Shown: positions 6,739-13,857 of the stretch, in pieces
How positions within the stretch are numbered: position 1 is the stretch's first letter
Layout of the letters: each line of letters opens with the position of its first letter
Origin: an uncultured Coriobacteriia bacterium
GTDB lineage: Bacteria; Actinomycetota; Coriobacteriia; Coriobacteriales; QAMH01
DNA: 13,857 nucleotides
Direction of reading: 5' to 3'
Assembly (NCBI GenBank): GCA_902493755.1
Contig: CABURF010000010.1
Coordinates: 1 to 13,857, forward strand
The notes under the pieces: model-generated
Seen by the model: only the letters and a program-made list of their open reading frames with translations
Database searches by the model: none
What the model was told of the DNA's origin: nothing
Made by a program: the position numbers and the translations under genes

Positions 6739-7410
6739 CTACGCTTCCCGCAGCTCAATGCGCGTGAGGCTTCTGATGGCAACAGGTCCATCCATAAGCT
6801 CGCAGGCCGCGACAATGAATTTGTCAGGGCGCAATGCCCCTTCGCTGCCTTGGAAGGTGGAGAAGTCAACCGTCACGACGTCGTCATCGGCGGTCACATG
6901 CGGACCGTCCACAAGCCTGCCCTCGAATTCGACGCGTTTGACCGTCGTCTTACGCCCCTTGGTCTTCGTGACCTCAATGAAACCGCAATCAACCAGTTGC
7001 TCGAACGCGCGCGCCACGTCATCGGCATCGATTCCCCCGCACGCGAGCTCGACCTTCCACACGCTCACCGGATACATAACATCAATCGCATCATCACCGC
7101 GCGCGCAGTAGGCGCAGTCGACGGGCATGAGATTTTCCGGAGCGGCTGATCGCAGCGCCGCAAGCGCAAGCTCGGGTGAAACGTACTCGCGCAGGCGCAG
7201 GTCGAAGTATTCCGAGTGCGAGCCAGCTCCCACGGGCAACGCAGGACCAAAGGCAATCTTCATATGCGGGTTGAAGCCCTCGGTTATCGCAAAAGGCAGG
7301 CCAGCCCTTCGCACGACACGCTCCATCGAACGCACGGTCTCAAGGTGCGATAGATACGCAAGCCTATCCGTGATCTGATACTTGACCCGCAAGCGAAATC
7401 CCTCGCTCAT
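6739..7410 (-). CDS. DUF2344 / TIGR03936 radical SAM-linked protein
   Basis: A family of unknown function found beside, or fused to, TIGR03960-type radical SAM proteins. The 223-residue protein has the family's N-terminus (FRLRVKYQITDRLAYLSHLET), then GLPFAITEGFNPHMKI and FGPALPVG, which are its most recognisable stretches; a CAYC pair occurs near residues 99-102. There is no radical SAM CxxxCxxC motif, so it is a partner rather than the enzyme. The start is ATG at 7410, overlapping the upstream stop as ATGA with GAGG 9 nt before it; the ATG two codons earlier is too close to that site. The overlap implies coupled translation and a joint function. In other bacteria RNase G/E and rplU-rpmA often follow; here only rplU-rpmA follow, after a 367-nt gap. 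Confidence 0.9.
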   Translation of the reverse strand: MSEGFRLRVKYQITDRLAYLSHLETVRSMERVVRRAGLPFAITEGFNPHMKIAFGPALPVGAGSHSEYFDLRLREYVSPELALAALRSAAPENLMPVDCAYCARGDDAIDVMYPVSVWKVELACGGIDADDVARAFEQLVDCGFIEVTKTKGRKTTVKRVEFEGRLVDGPHVTADDDVVTVDFSTFQGSEGALRPDKFIVAACELMDGPVAIRSLTRIELREA

Positions 7411-9326
7411 GCGCATTCACCTCGCAAGGTTCGCGTGCCTTCGATAACGTTCGTCATCTCCACGAGCGGGCAAACGCCGCACTGCGAGCAACTCGTAAAA
7501 CTGCAATCGGGCGTTACCTCACCCACGCGGGCTCGTGCACGTTCCTCACGCAAAAAATCCTCGCTTACGCCAGCAGAGATATGACTCCAGGGAAGAAGGG
7601 CGCCCTCCTCATACTCGCAGGCAGCGCGCTGCATGATGGGCACACCGCACACGTCGCCAGCCTGTTCCCAGGCAGCAAACGTAAACTGCTCGGTCCAGGC
7701 GTCAAAACGCGCACCTCGTCGCCATGCCTCTTCAATCAACTCGGCGCACTCCCGTCCGCCACGAGCCAAAACTGCCTCGACGTAGCTCGTGTCCGAATCA
7801 TGCCAATGCAGGTTTATGCCTTTTTTGGGGAAGCTCGTCCGCAGCACGTCGATACGATGGCTGATCTCCGGAAGCGATATCTGACCGCTCCACTGAAACG
7901 GCGTCATCGCCTTGGGGATGAAGAGCGCGACCGAGACGTTGAGGCGGATGTTACGCGGCTCTCCCTCGGGAACGGCGTCCTTGGCGGCAGCATAGACACG
8001 ACGGCACAGGGCGCCGATGCCGGCAACGTCTTCGTCGGTCTCGCCCGGCAGCCCAATCATGAAGTAAAGCTTGAAGCCACGCCAGCCCGCCTCGACAGCG
8101 CTCGTCACGGCATGGAGCAGGTCTTCCTCGCTCACGCCCTTGTTGATGACATCACGCATGCGCTGCGTGCCTGCCTCGGGAGCGAGCGTAAGGCTCCCCT
8201 TCTTCTCGCCCGCCGCGAGCCGTGCAAGCTCGACGCCGAGCGCATCGACGCGCTGGCTCGGCAGGCTCACGCTCTTGCCCGTCTGCGAGAAGCTCCGATT
8301 CAATCGCCTGAGCATTTGCTCGATAGTCGAGTGATCCGTCGAAGAAAGCGAAGTGAGGGACACCTCGTCATAACCCGTCGAGGCAAGACCATCCATGACC
8401 GCAGCGATGACGGTATCGGCTTTACGCTCGCGTACGGGACGATAGATCATGCCCGCTTGGCAAAAGCGGCAGCCGCGATTGCAGCCGCGCAGAATCTCAA
8501 TTGCGAGACGGTCGTGCACGAGTTCGCAATATGGGACGATCTGACGCGGCAGGGCAGGTAACGCATCAAAATCGCGGATAATGCGCTTTGTGACCCGCGC
8601 CGGCACCTCCGCATCAGCTGGCGTGACCGTCGTGTAGCCACGCGCACCCGCTGCCAGTTGCTCGTCGCGAATCTCATGCTCTTCGACGTTATAGAGACTC
8701 GGAACGTATACGCCCTCGATACGGGAAAGCTCGCGTAGAACCTGCGCACGTGATGCGCCCTGCTTCTTGAGCTCGCGATGTCTAAGCGCGACTTCTACGT
8801 CAAGCTCTTCGCCCTCACCCACGAAGATGAGGTCGAAGAACGGCGCGAACGGCTCGGGGTTATACGCACAGGGGCCACCTCCCATGACGAGCGGCTCATC
8901 CTCTCCGCGTTCATCGGCATGTAGCGTGATGCCGGCAAGATCAAGAAACTCGAGGATGTTCGTGGCACAAAGCTCGTGCGGCAGGGTAATGCCAACGAAA
9001 TCGAAATTACGCACGGGCGTGTAGGTCTCGAGGGACGCAAGCGGCAGCTCATGCTCGCGCATGAGCGCGATCATGTCGACCCATGGTAGATACGCACGCT
9101 CGCAGTAAATATGCTCGTCAGCGTTGAGGCAGTCATAGAGAATGGCGATGGCCTGGTTTGCCTGGCCAATCTCGTACGTGTCCGGATATGCGAGTACCGC
9201 ATGATAATCGGCACCCTCCTTCTCGGAAGGCGCGACGCTACCCCACTCCTGGCCCAGATATCGCGAAGGTTTCTCAACCCGAGCGAGAAGGGGTGCATAA
9301 CGTTGCCACAGATTGTGTTCCTGCAC
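7407..9326 (-). CDS. TIGR03960-type radical SAM protein
   Basis: An uncharacterised radical SAM enzyme expected to use a 4Fe-4S cluster and S-adenosylmethionine. In the 639-residue protein the N-terminal ~240 residues resemble a B12-binding-like Rossmann domain (LAYPDTYEIGQAN at 45-57, VMGGGPCAYNPEP at 147-159, FVGEGEE at 168-174). The cluster motif CNRGCRFC follows (Cys282, 286, 289), then barrel motifs such as SLTSLSSTDH, LTLAPEAGTQRMR and FKLYFMIGLPGETDED. Near the C-terminus four cysteines (608, 613, 616, 619; CX4CX2CX2C) may hold another metal or cluster. The start is GTG at 9326 because GGAGG lies 8 nt upstream; the in-frame TTG at 9341 overlaps that very site. It precedes and overlaps the DUF2344 gene and follows the DUF697-like gene by 55 nt. 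The substrate is unknown. Confidence 0.93.
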   Translation of the reverse strand: MQEHNLWQRYAPLLARVEKPSRYLGQEWGSVAPSEKEGADYHAVLAYPDTYEIGQANQAIAILYDCLNADEHIYCERAYLPWVDMIALMREHELPLASLETYTPVRNFDFVGITLPHELCATNILEFLDLAGITLHADERGEDEPLVMGGGPCAYNPEPFAPFFDLIFVGEGEELDVEVALRHRELKKQGASRAQVLRELSRIEGVYVPSLYNVEEHEIRDEQLAAGARGYTTVTPADAEVPARVTKRIIRDFDALPALPRQIVPYCELVHDRLAIEILRGCNRGCRFCQAGMIYRPVRERKADTVIAAVMDGLASTGYDEVSLTSLSSTDHSTIEQMLRRLNRSFSQTGKSVSLPSQRVDALGVELARLAAGEKKGSLTLAPEAGTQRMRDVINKGVSEEDLLHAVTSAVEAGWRGFKLYFMIGLPGETDEDVAGIGALCRRVYAAAKDAVPEGEPRNIRLNVSVALFIPKAMTPFQWSGQISLPEISHRIDVLRTSFPKKGINLHWHDSDTSYVEAVLARGGRECAELIEEAWRRGARFDAWTEQFTFAAWEQAGDVCGVPIMQRAACEYEEGALLPWSHISAGVSEDFLREERARARVGEVTPDCSFTSCSQCGVCPLVEMTNVIEGTRTLRGECA

Positions 9327-9334
9327 GTCGTCTG

Positions 9335-9339
9335 CCTCC
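9335..9339 (-). promoter_or_regulatory. Strong ribosome-binding site deciding the radical SAM start
   Basis: GGAGG on the minus strand, 8 nt before the GTG at 9326. It shares a base with the TTG at 9341-9339, so that TTG is unlikely to be the start. Confidence 0.8.
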
Positions 9340-9381
9340 AAGGCTCATTCTGAAATCATGGATGTTGGCTTATGGCGCTGC

Positions 9382-10401
9382 CTACTTGTGAGCGGTTGCG
9401 CCACTCACGACATTGCCAACGAGATCTCCGCCCTTGCTGACGACGGGAGCAGCCTTCTTGGCAATCTTGGCGGTCACATCTGAAAGCCCATGCAACTTGC
9501 CGTTTTCCTCGTAATATTCGATCGCCGCAATTGCCATGCCCATCGTTCCCGATGCGGCAATGGCGGGTTTGATGACCCAACTCAACACGGGAACTTGTGC
9601 AACGAGCCGGCGTGCAACAGCACGACATCCGAAGCTGCCCACGATGACGGCCAGAACCTCACCGATGCGTTCCTTGTTCATTTCCTTGCCGTACACGGCG
9701 GCAATCTGGAGCACCATCTTGGCCTGGTTGAGCGCGATGAGCGGCATGTCGGCACCTGGCACGATGACAAAGCCGATAGCGCCGTTCTGGATAGTCGTCT
9801 GCTTGGCAAGCTCGACGGCCAACGGGTGACGTATGAACGGAAAGGCTCGCGCAAGTGAGAGGCGCTTGCTCGGCACATTCTGGACAATCCAGGTCCCGAG
9901 CTGCTCGAGCGGACGTGCGGATTCGCCATCGAGTTCGAGGTCCACGAGATTCTCAAGATCGATCCCTCTCCCCACACCAGGCGTGCGGGCGGTGCCCGTC
10001 AGGGTCGGGGCGGCATTCGCCGACAGCGTCATGTCGGCGTAGGCTTGTGCCGAGTGTCTGTCATTCGCGAAGTAGGTCTTGCCACGCTCGATGACGACGA
10101 CTGCGGGAACGTCATGCTCCTCGGCTGCGTGCACCACGTCGCCCAGCAGCAGCGAGTCACCACCGATGACGATGACGAGATCGGCACCCTTGGAGATGAC
10201 GGGAACTTTTTTGTCGAGCACGACATCCGTGACATGAGCATTGGATGACACGTCAACGAAGGCATCGATCACTTTGTCGACGAGCGTATTGCTCGCCGTC
10301 GGATCGAAGACAAGCTCGACGCGCGAGGGCAGGTCACGCTGCTGTCCGATGGTCGTGATTGCGCTCAGTACCTTGCTTACGTCAATTGGCATGCTCGGCA
10401 T
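9382..10401 (-). CDS. Uncharacterised protein with DUF697/YcjF-like C-terminal region
   Basis: I do not recognise a characterised homologue. The C-terminal part (about residues 205-300) looks like the DUF697/YcjF family: a hydrophobic start, NQAKMVLQIAAVYG (225-238), then hydrophobic helices around ARRLVAQVPVLSWV and an alanine/glycine-rich segment. DUF697 often sits behind a small GTPase domain. The N-terminal half alternates strand-like runs (RVELVFDP at 27-34, ADLVIVIGG at 73-81, VPAVVVIERG at 98-107) as a Rossmann or G-domain would, but there is no GxxxxGK[ST] P-loop and no NKxD, so it probably does not bind GTP in the usual way. It begins 23 nt after rodA and ends 55 nt before the radical SAM gene. 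ATG at 10401 is used; a second ATG three codons on is possible. It may be membrane-associated. Confidence 0.7.
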   Translation of the reverse strand: MPSMPIDVSKVLSAITTIGQQRDLPSRVELVFDPTASNTLVDKVIDAFVDVSSNAHVTDVVLDKKVPVISKGADLVIVIGGDSLLLGDVVHAAEEHDVPAVVVIERGKTYFANDRHSAQAYADMTLSANAAPTLTGTARTPGVGRGIDLENLVDLELDGESARPLEQLGTWIVQNVPSKRLSLARAFPFIRHPLAVELAKQTTIQNGAIGFVIVPGADMPLIALNQAKMVLQIAAVYGKEMNKERIGEVLAVIVGSFGCRAVARRLVAQVPVLSWVIKPAIAASGTMGMAIAAIEYYEENGKLHGLSDVTAKIAKKAAPVVSKGGDLVGNVVSGATAHK

Positions 10402-10424
10402 ATCGTGTCCGAACCTTTCTCTTC

Positions 10425-11639
10425 CTAGCCCAGGGCGTCATTGCGTCTTGACCAGACCGACAAAAGCAAGCCGACGCAAATGAAATTGGTAAACATGAAC
10501 GAGGAGCCATAGCTCATGAACGGCAAGGGGATACCCGTGATGGGCATGAGGCCCAAGTCCATGCCTACGTTTTCTACAATCTGGAACAACCACATCGCCA
10601 TAATACCAGCTGCGATGAGTGAGCCGAACAAATCCGATGACGAAAGCCCGATACCCAACGCCGTCAAGAGCAGCGCCAGATACAACACAAGCAGTATGAA
10701 CGCTCCCACGAAGCCAAATTGCTCGGCATAGACGCAGAAGATGAAGTCGGTTGCGGACTCGGGCAAGAAGCCACCCGAAGACTGCGTCGCGTTTCCCCAG
10801 CCCTTGCCAACGAGCTCGCCGCTTCCGACAGCGATTTTCGCCTGGTTGAGATTGTAGGCGTCGTCCGCGTATTCGGGATTATCCGGGTCGATGAAGACGA
10901 GCAGACGACTCATCTGATACTGCCTGATGAGCTGCACGTCACCGCCCGTCCAATCGTTCACGACGCCATTGATTCCGAGCAAGGCCGCAACACCCACCAC
11001 GGCCGTGACGACCGAGATGATGAGCCACCGTCGTGCCACGCCGCCAATGAGCAGAATGCAGAAACCGACGATGAGAATGACGAGGGCCGTACCCAAATCC
11101 TCGCGCATGAGCAGGACGAAGGGGATAAGCAGAATGCCGAGTAGCTTCAGAAAGTCAGCGCCCCTGACAATCGAGCCCTGATACTGCGCGGTGGCCGCGC
11201 CGATTGCGAGGATGGTCACCGGCTTGGCAAGCTCGGACGGTTGAAAGGTGAGCGAGCCAAGCTTGATCCACGACGTCGCACCGTTCACCTCATGGCCGAG
11301 GCCGGGAACCATCGGCAGCAAGATGAGAATCGCATCGAGCACGATGAGGGGAACGACGAGGTTTGCCAGACGCCGGTAGTCGAAGAACCAGACGGCCACC
11401 ATGATGACGATGCCAATCACCACACCGGCAATCTGTCGTGTAATCGAATACTCCGTTTCGGTCCTCGTCACCGCATAGAGCGTGATGAGACCGCAGCATA
11501 GGATGAGCGCGATGATGACGAGCAAGATGATGTTTGCCGGAATCGAGAACGAGCGCTTCTCGCCTGCACGCGAAAGATTGGCGGACGAGGCGGTACGCGC
11601 GTGAACCTTGGGGGACTTTCCAAATGAAAACGAAGGCAT
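10425..11639 (-). CDS. rodA: RodA, SEDS-family peptidoglycan glycosyltransferase
   Basis: RodA polymerises lipid II into glycan strands during cell elongation, paired with PBP2. The 404-residue protein has a polar cytoplasmic N-terminus of about 30 residues and then about ten hydrophobic segments. SEDS motifs are present: FQPSELAK (132-139), RLLVFIDP, AVGSGELVGKGW (270-281), FLPESATDFIF (291-301) with the likely catalytic Asp298, and ENVGM followed by MPITGIPLPFMSYGSS (365-380), typical of RodA. The frame stays open for 121 more codons upstream, but that overlaps mrdA in another frame, so I use ATG at 11639, 7 nt past the mrdA stop. Its Shine-Dalgarno GGAG is rather far (13 nt), suggesting coupling to mrdA translation. 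It lies in order mreD-mrdA-rodA, the usual elongasome cluster. Confidence 0.96.
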   Translation of the reverse strand: MPSFSFGKSPKVHARTASSANLSRAGEKRSFSIPANIILLVIIALILCCGLITLYAVTRTETEYSITRQIAGVVIGIVIMVAVWFFDYRRLANLVVPLIVLDAILILLPMVPGLGHEVNGATSWIKLGSLTFQPSELAKPVTILAIGAATAQYQGSIVRGADFLKLLGILLIPFVLLMREDLGTALVILIVGFCILLIGGVARRWLIISVVTAVVGVAALLGINGVVNDWTGGDVQLIRQYQMSRLLVFIDPDNPEYADDAYNLNQAKIAVGSGELVGKGWGNATQSSGGFLPESATDFIFCVYAEQFGFVGAFILLVLYLALLLTALGIGLSSSDLFGSLIAAGIMAMWLFQIVENVGMDLGLMPITGIPLPFMSYGSSFMFTNFICVGLLLSVWSRRNDALG

Positions 11640-11646
11640 ATCCGTA

Positions 11647-13686
11647 TCAGCGCTCCTCTGTTGCAGAGCCGGAAACGTGCTCTGCAGACAGACCGAAGGC
11701 AGCTGCAAGCACCGAGCGCACCGCAGGCGCAGCGCACAGGGCGCCCGACCCGCCTTCCTCGATACAGCAGACGCATACGTACTCGGGTGCATCGGTCGGA
11801 CCATAGCCAACGTACCAGCCGTAATCGTCCTTGCCGGCGACCTCGCCCGTGCCCGTCTTGCCAGAGGTGGCGATTCCCATATCTTCGAAAACGCGCGAGA
11901 CGGATCCATTCTCGACAACGCCGCGAAAGCCGCTGCGCATAATGTCGATGTTCTTCTGGTCGAACTCGGGCTGGATAATGCTCCCCTGGTAACGTGCGCC
12001 ATCGACTGCCGTCATGGTTCCATCCGTGGATATGACGGAATGCAGCAGCACGGGCTTGGGCACGCGACCGGTGGCAAGACCCGCATAGCCGCAGCAAACC
12101 TGCAACGGCGTCACGAGCAGATCACCCTGGCCGATGATGAGGTTCGAGAGGTCGCCTGGTAGCCATGCCTGACTCTCGGGTGCATCACGGTTGAACTTCT
12201 TCTTCCATTCGGGCGTGGGTACGCGGCCCTCGGATTCGCCCGAAAGCTCGATGCCCGTCTTGGAGCCAAACCCCCAGCTCTTGAGGTAATCCTGCAGTGC
12301 CGTCTCGTTCTCGCTGTACTGGTAGAAGTTCTTGGCAATCTCGTAAAAAACGACGTCACAGCTCTCGACAATGCCCTTGTGGAAGCCAATCGATCCATGG
12401 CCGCCCGTCTTCCAGCACTTCTGGGGCCACTCCTCGCCGAATCCCGTCCACGTACCCTCGCATTCCCACACCGAGCTGTCGGTGACAAAGCCATATTCCA
12501 AGCCCGCCAGGCCCGTAAAGCCCTTGAAGGTCGAGGCGGCAGGATACAAGCCGGCGATGCAACGATTCGAAAGCGGGTAGGCCGAATCCTCGCTCGTCAT
12601 CTCCTCCCAGACATCCGACGATATGCCGCCTATGAACTGGCTCGGGCTATACGAGGGAGCCGAGGCCATGGCGATGACCTCGCCGGTGTTGCAGTTCATG
12701 CAGACAATGGCGCCGGAACGGGCGCTGTCGTTGCCCGACATAGCCGCGTCGGCGAAGGCGCGGCGTAGGGCCTCCTCGGCGACCTTCTGCACGTTTGCGT
12801 CAATGGTGATACGAATGTCGTTGCCCTGCACAGGTTCGACCGAATCGACGGCGTTCACGACCTCACCAGCTGCATTGACCTCGACGCGCTTAATGCCACG
12901 GTCGCCTTGCAGATAGGATTCGAAGGCCTGCTCGACGCCATCCTTGCCGACGATGTCGCCTGACTCGTACGTCAGGCCATTGACCTCGCGCTTAAGCTCC
13001 TCTTGGGAGATGGTGCCCGTATAGCCAAGCACATGCGCCGCCAGGTCGTCGTTCGGATACGTGCGCACGGTGCGGCTCTCGATACGCACGCCGGGAAACG
13101 CATTGGGGTGCTCGGAAATATAAGCGACGGCACGGTCATCGACATCAAGCGCAATAAGACGATCAGCCTGCGCGCCCTGCGTCTGCGAGGCGGCAAGCGA
13201 TGCGATGGTCTCGCGCGGAATGCCAAGCACGTCGGAGAGGCGCTGTATCACAAGCTTGTCGTTTTGTACGTCAGCACTCGCCAGAACGGCAAAGGTCGAG
13301 CGATTGCCAACGAGTTCGACGCCATTGCGATCGAAGATGCGGCCGCGCGGTGCAATGGTCGTGTACTCGTTGATGCGATTGCCCTCGGCCTTCGCCGTGT
13401 ACTCGGCACCGGAGATAACCTGCATCGACCAGAGCTTGACGATGAGCGCACCGATACAGGCAGCAATGACGGCCACAAAACCGAAGAAGCGGCGACGCGT
13501 CGGACCCTGGCTGTCACCGCCTGGACCACCATGGGCTTCGGTGCTCATGGCGAGCTCAGACGCATTGCGCGTGTCGATGGGAATGCGCGTTGGCCTGCGT
13601 CGCCCCGAGCGGATGACGATAACGATGATGGCAATGGCTACGACTATGAGGAGAACGCTGATTGCTGCAAAAATTGCTGCCGTCAT
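11647..13686 (-). CDS. mrdA: Penicillin-binding protein 2, class B transpeptidase of cell elongation
   Basis: PBP2 cross-links new peptidoglycan outside the membrane as the partner of RodA. Of 679 residues, about 64-90 form the expected membrane anchor, then the dimerisation/pedestal region (PRGRIFDRNG, 113-122) and the transpeptidase domain: STFK with nucleophile Ser385 and Lys388, SCD (442-444) in place of SxN, and KTG (610-612). Ser385 is preceded by YPAA rather than the common PG and Lys388 is followed by Gly rather than Pro. An additional hydrophobic segment at residues 4-25 followed by RSGRRRPTR precedes the normal anchor. ATG at 13686 has GGAG 8 nt upstream; the alternative ATG at 13548 (Met47) would give a conventional single-anchor protein but has only a weak GAG. 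Cys409, Cys424, His430 and Cys443 fall where a zinc site is reported in Gram-negative PBP2. Confidence 0.97.
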   Translation of the reverse strand: MTAAIFAAISVLLIVVAIAIIVIVIRSGRRRPTRIPIDTRNASELAMSTEAHGGPGGDSQGPTRRRFFGFVAVIAACIGALIVKLWSMQVISGAEYTAKAEGNRINEYTTIAPRGRIFDRNGVELVGNRSTFAVLASADVQNDKLVIQRLSDVLGIPRETIASLAASQTQGAQADRLIALDVDDRAVAYISEHPNAFPGVRIESRTVRTYPNDDLAAHVLGYTGTISQEELKREVNGLTYESGDIVGKDGVEQAFESYLQGDRGIKRVEVNAAGEVVNAVDSVEPVQGNDIRITIDANVQKVAEEALRRAFADAAMSGNDSARSGAIVCMNCNTGEVIAMASAPSYSPSQFIGGISSDVWEEMTSEDSAYPLSNRCIAGLYPAASTFKGFTGLAGLEYGFVTDSSVWECEGTWTGFGEEWPQKCWKTGGHGSIGFHKGIVESCDVVFYEIAKNFYQYSENETALQDYLKSWGFGSKTGIELSGESEGRVPTPEWKKKFNRDAPESQAWLPGDLSNLIIGQGDLLVTPLQVCCGYAGLATGRVPKPVLLHSVISTDGTMTAVDGARYQGSIIQPEFDQKNIDIMRSGFRGVVENGSVSRVFEDMGIATSGKTGTGEVAGKDDYGWYVGYGPTDAPEYVCVCCIEEGGSGALCAAPAVRSVLAAAFGLSAEHVSGSATEER

Positions 13687-13694
13687 GCACTCAT

Positions 13695-13698
13695 CTCC
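13695..13698 (-). promoter_or_regulatory. Ribosome-binding site for the long form of mrdA
   Basis: GGAG on the minus strand, 8 nt before the ATG at 13686 and within the 12-nt gap after the mreD stop. It supports translation of the extra N-terminal membrane segment of PBP2. Confidence 0.65.
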
Positions 13699-13857
13699 CT
13701 ACTTGAGACGTGACTTCATGTGGGACATCGCGCGCTTGTTCCCTTCGCGGTGCTCACCCAGACGCGTGGGCATGCCCGCACTGTCATCGGCAATCACCAA
13801 GCCAATGGTGACAAGCGCGATGACCACGAACACGGCCGTGTATAGAGCTGAGGGAAG
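13699..13857 (-). CDS. mreD: MreD, rod-shape-determining membrane protein, C-terminal end (cut by window edge)
   Basis: Only the last 52 residues are inside the window. They begin LPSALYTAVFVV, the typical final MreD motif leading into the last membrane helix (through about VIADD), and end in a short basic cytoplasmic tail (HMKSRLK). MreD is an integral membrane part of the elongasome whose exact role is unclear. The gene ends 12 nt before mrdA, as is usual, and mreC and mreB are expected further upstream. The call rests on a short C-terminal match plus the strong context. Confidence 0.85.
   Translation of the reverse strand, partial: LPSALYTAVFVVIALVTIGLVIADDSAGMPTRLGEHREGNKRAMSHMKSRLK

Noticed and set aside
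6409..6767. Short plus-strand frames (93 and 99 codons) in the intergenic gap
   Set aside because: Overlapping each other in different frames, without recognisable motifs and arginine/serine rich as expected from chance GC-rich frames.
7581..8561. 326-codon open frame on the plus strand
   Set aside because: It is antisense to the conserved radical SAM gene and encodes no recognisable motif; GC-rich coding DNA readily leaves such open frames.
11647..12002. N-terminal 121-codon extension of rodA
   Set aside because: It is the mrdA coding region read in another frame; RodA similarity begins only after the ATG at 11639.
13003..13713. 236-codon open frame on the plus strand
   Set aside because: Antisense to the N-terminal part of mrdA, no family resemblance, and it runs through the mreD-mrdA junction.

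Overview
This 13.9-kb window is a dense, housekeeping stretch of a bacterial chromosome. All fourteen supported genes lie on the minus strand and are read from right to left. The composition is GC-rich, and start codons are mixed: ATG, one clear GTG on alr, and probable GTG and TTG starts elsewhere. The gene order mreD-mrdA-rodA / radical SAM pair / rplU-rpmA / glmS-acpS-nnrD-alr-udg-tsaE, together with L27 lacking the Firmicutes-type N-terminal extension, suggests a high-GC Gram-positive. Class Coriobacteriia (Actinomycetota) is my best guess. That assignment is inference from gene content and style; no rRNA is present to confirm it.

Layout in transcription order. (1) 13857-10425 is the end of a rod-shape (elongasome) cluster: the C-terminus of MreD, the class B transpeptidase PBP2 (mrdA) and the SEDS glycosyltransferase RodA. 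(2) 10401-9382 is a protein with a DUF697/YcjF-like C-terminal region and a Rossmann-like N-terminal half without a P-loop; its function is unknown. (3) 9326-6739 is an ATGA-overlapping pair: a TIGR03960-type radical SAM protein and its partner DUF2344/TIGR03936 protein. (4) 6738-6372 is the only long non-coding stretch. It holds several hairpins, a probable intrinsic terminator and then a probable promoter for the ribosomal genes. RNase G/E, which often sits here in other bacteria, is absent. (5) 6371-5513 is rplU-rpmA, followed by a strong terminator; L21 carries an unusual lysine/alanine/proline-rich linker and a C-terminal SAP/Rho_N-like domain. (6) 5371-1 is a tightly packed operon with its own promoter: glmS, acpS, nnrD, alr, a family 4 uracil-DNA glycosylase and the start of tsaE. 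Most junctions here overlap by 4-8 nt.

The genes fit two themes: cell-wall synthesis (glucosamine-6-phosphate from GlmS, D-alanine from Alr, polymerisation and cross-linking by RodA/PBP2 with MreD) and core translation or maintenance functions (L21, L27, TsaE, AcpS, NnrD, UDG). I see no mobile element, CRISPR array, phage gene, tRNA or rRNA, and no obvious new multi-gene system. The most interesting material is in extra domains on ordinary proteins (L21, PBP2, Alr, AcpS), in the uncharacterised DUF697-like gene next to rodA, and in the structured intergenic region upstream of rplU.
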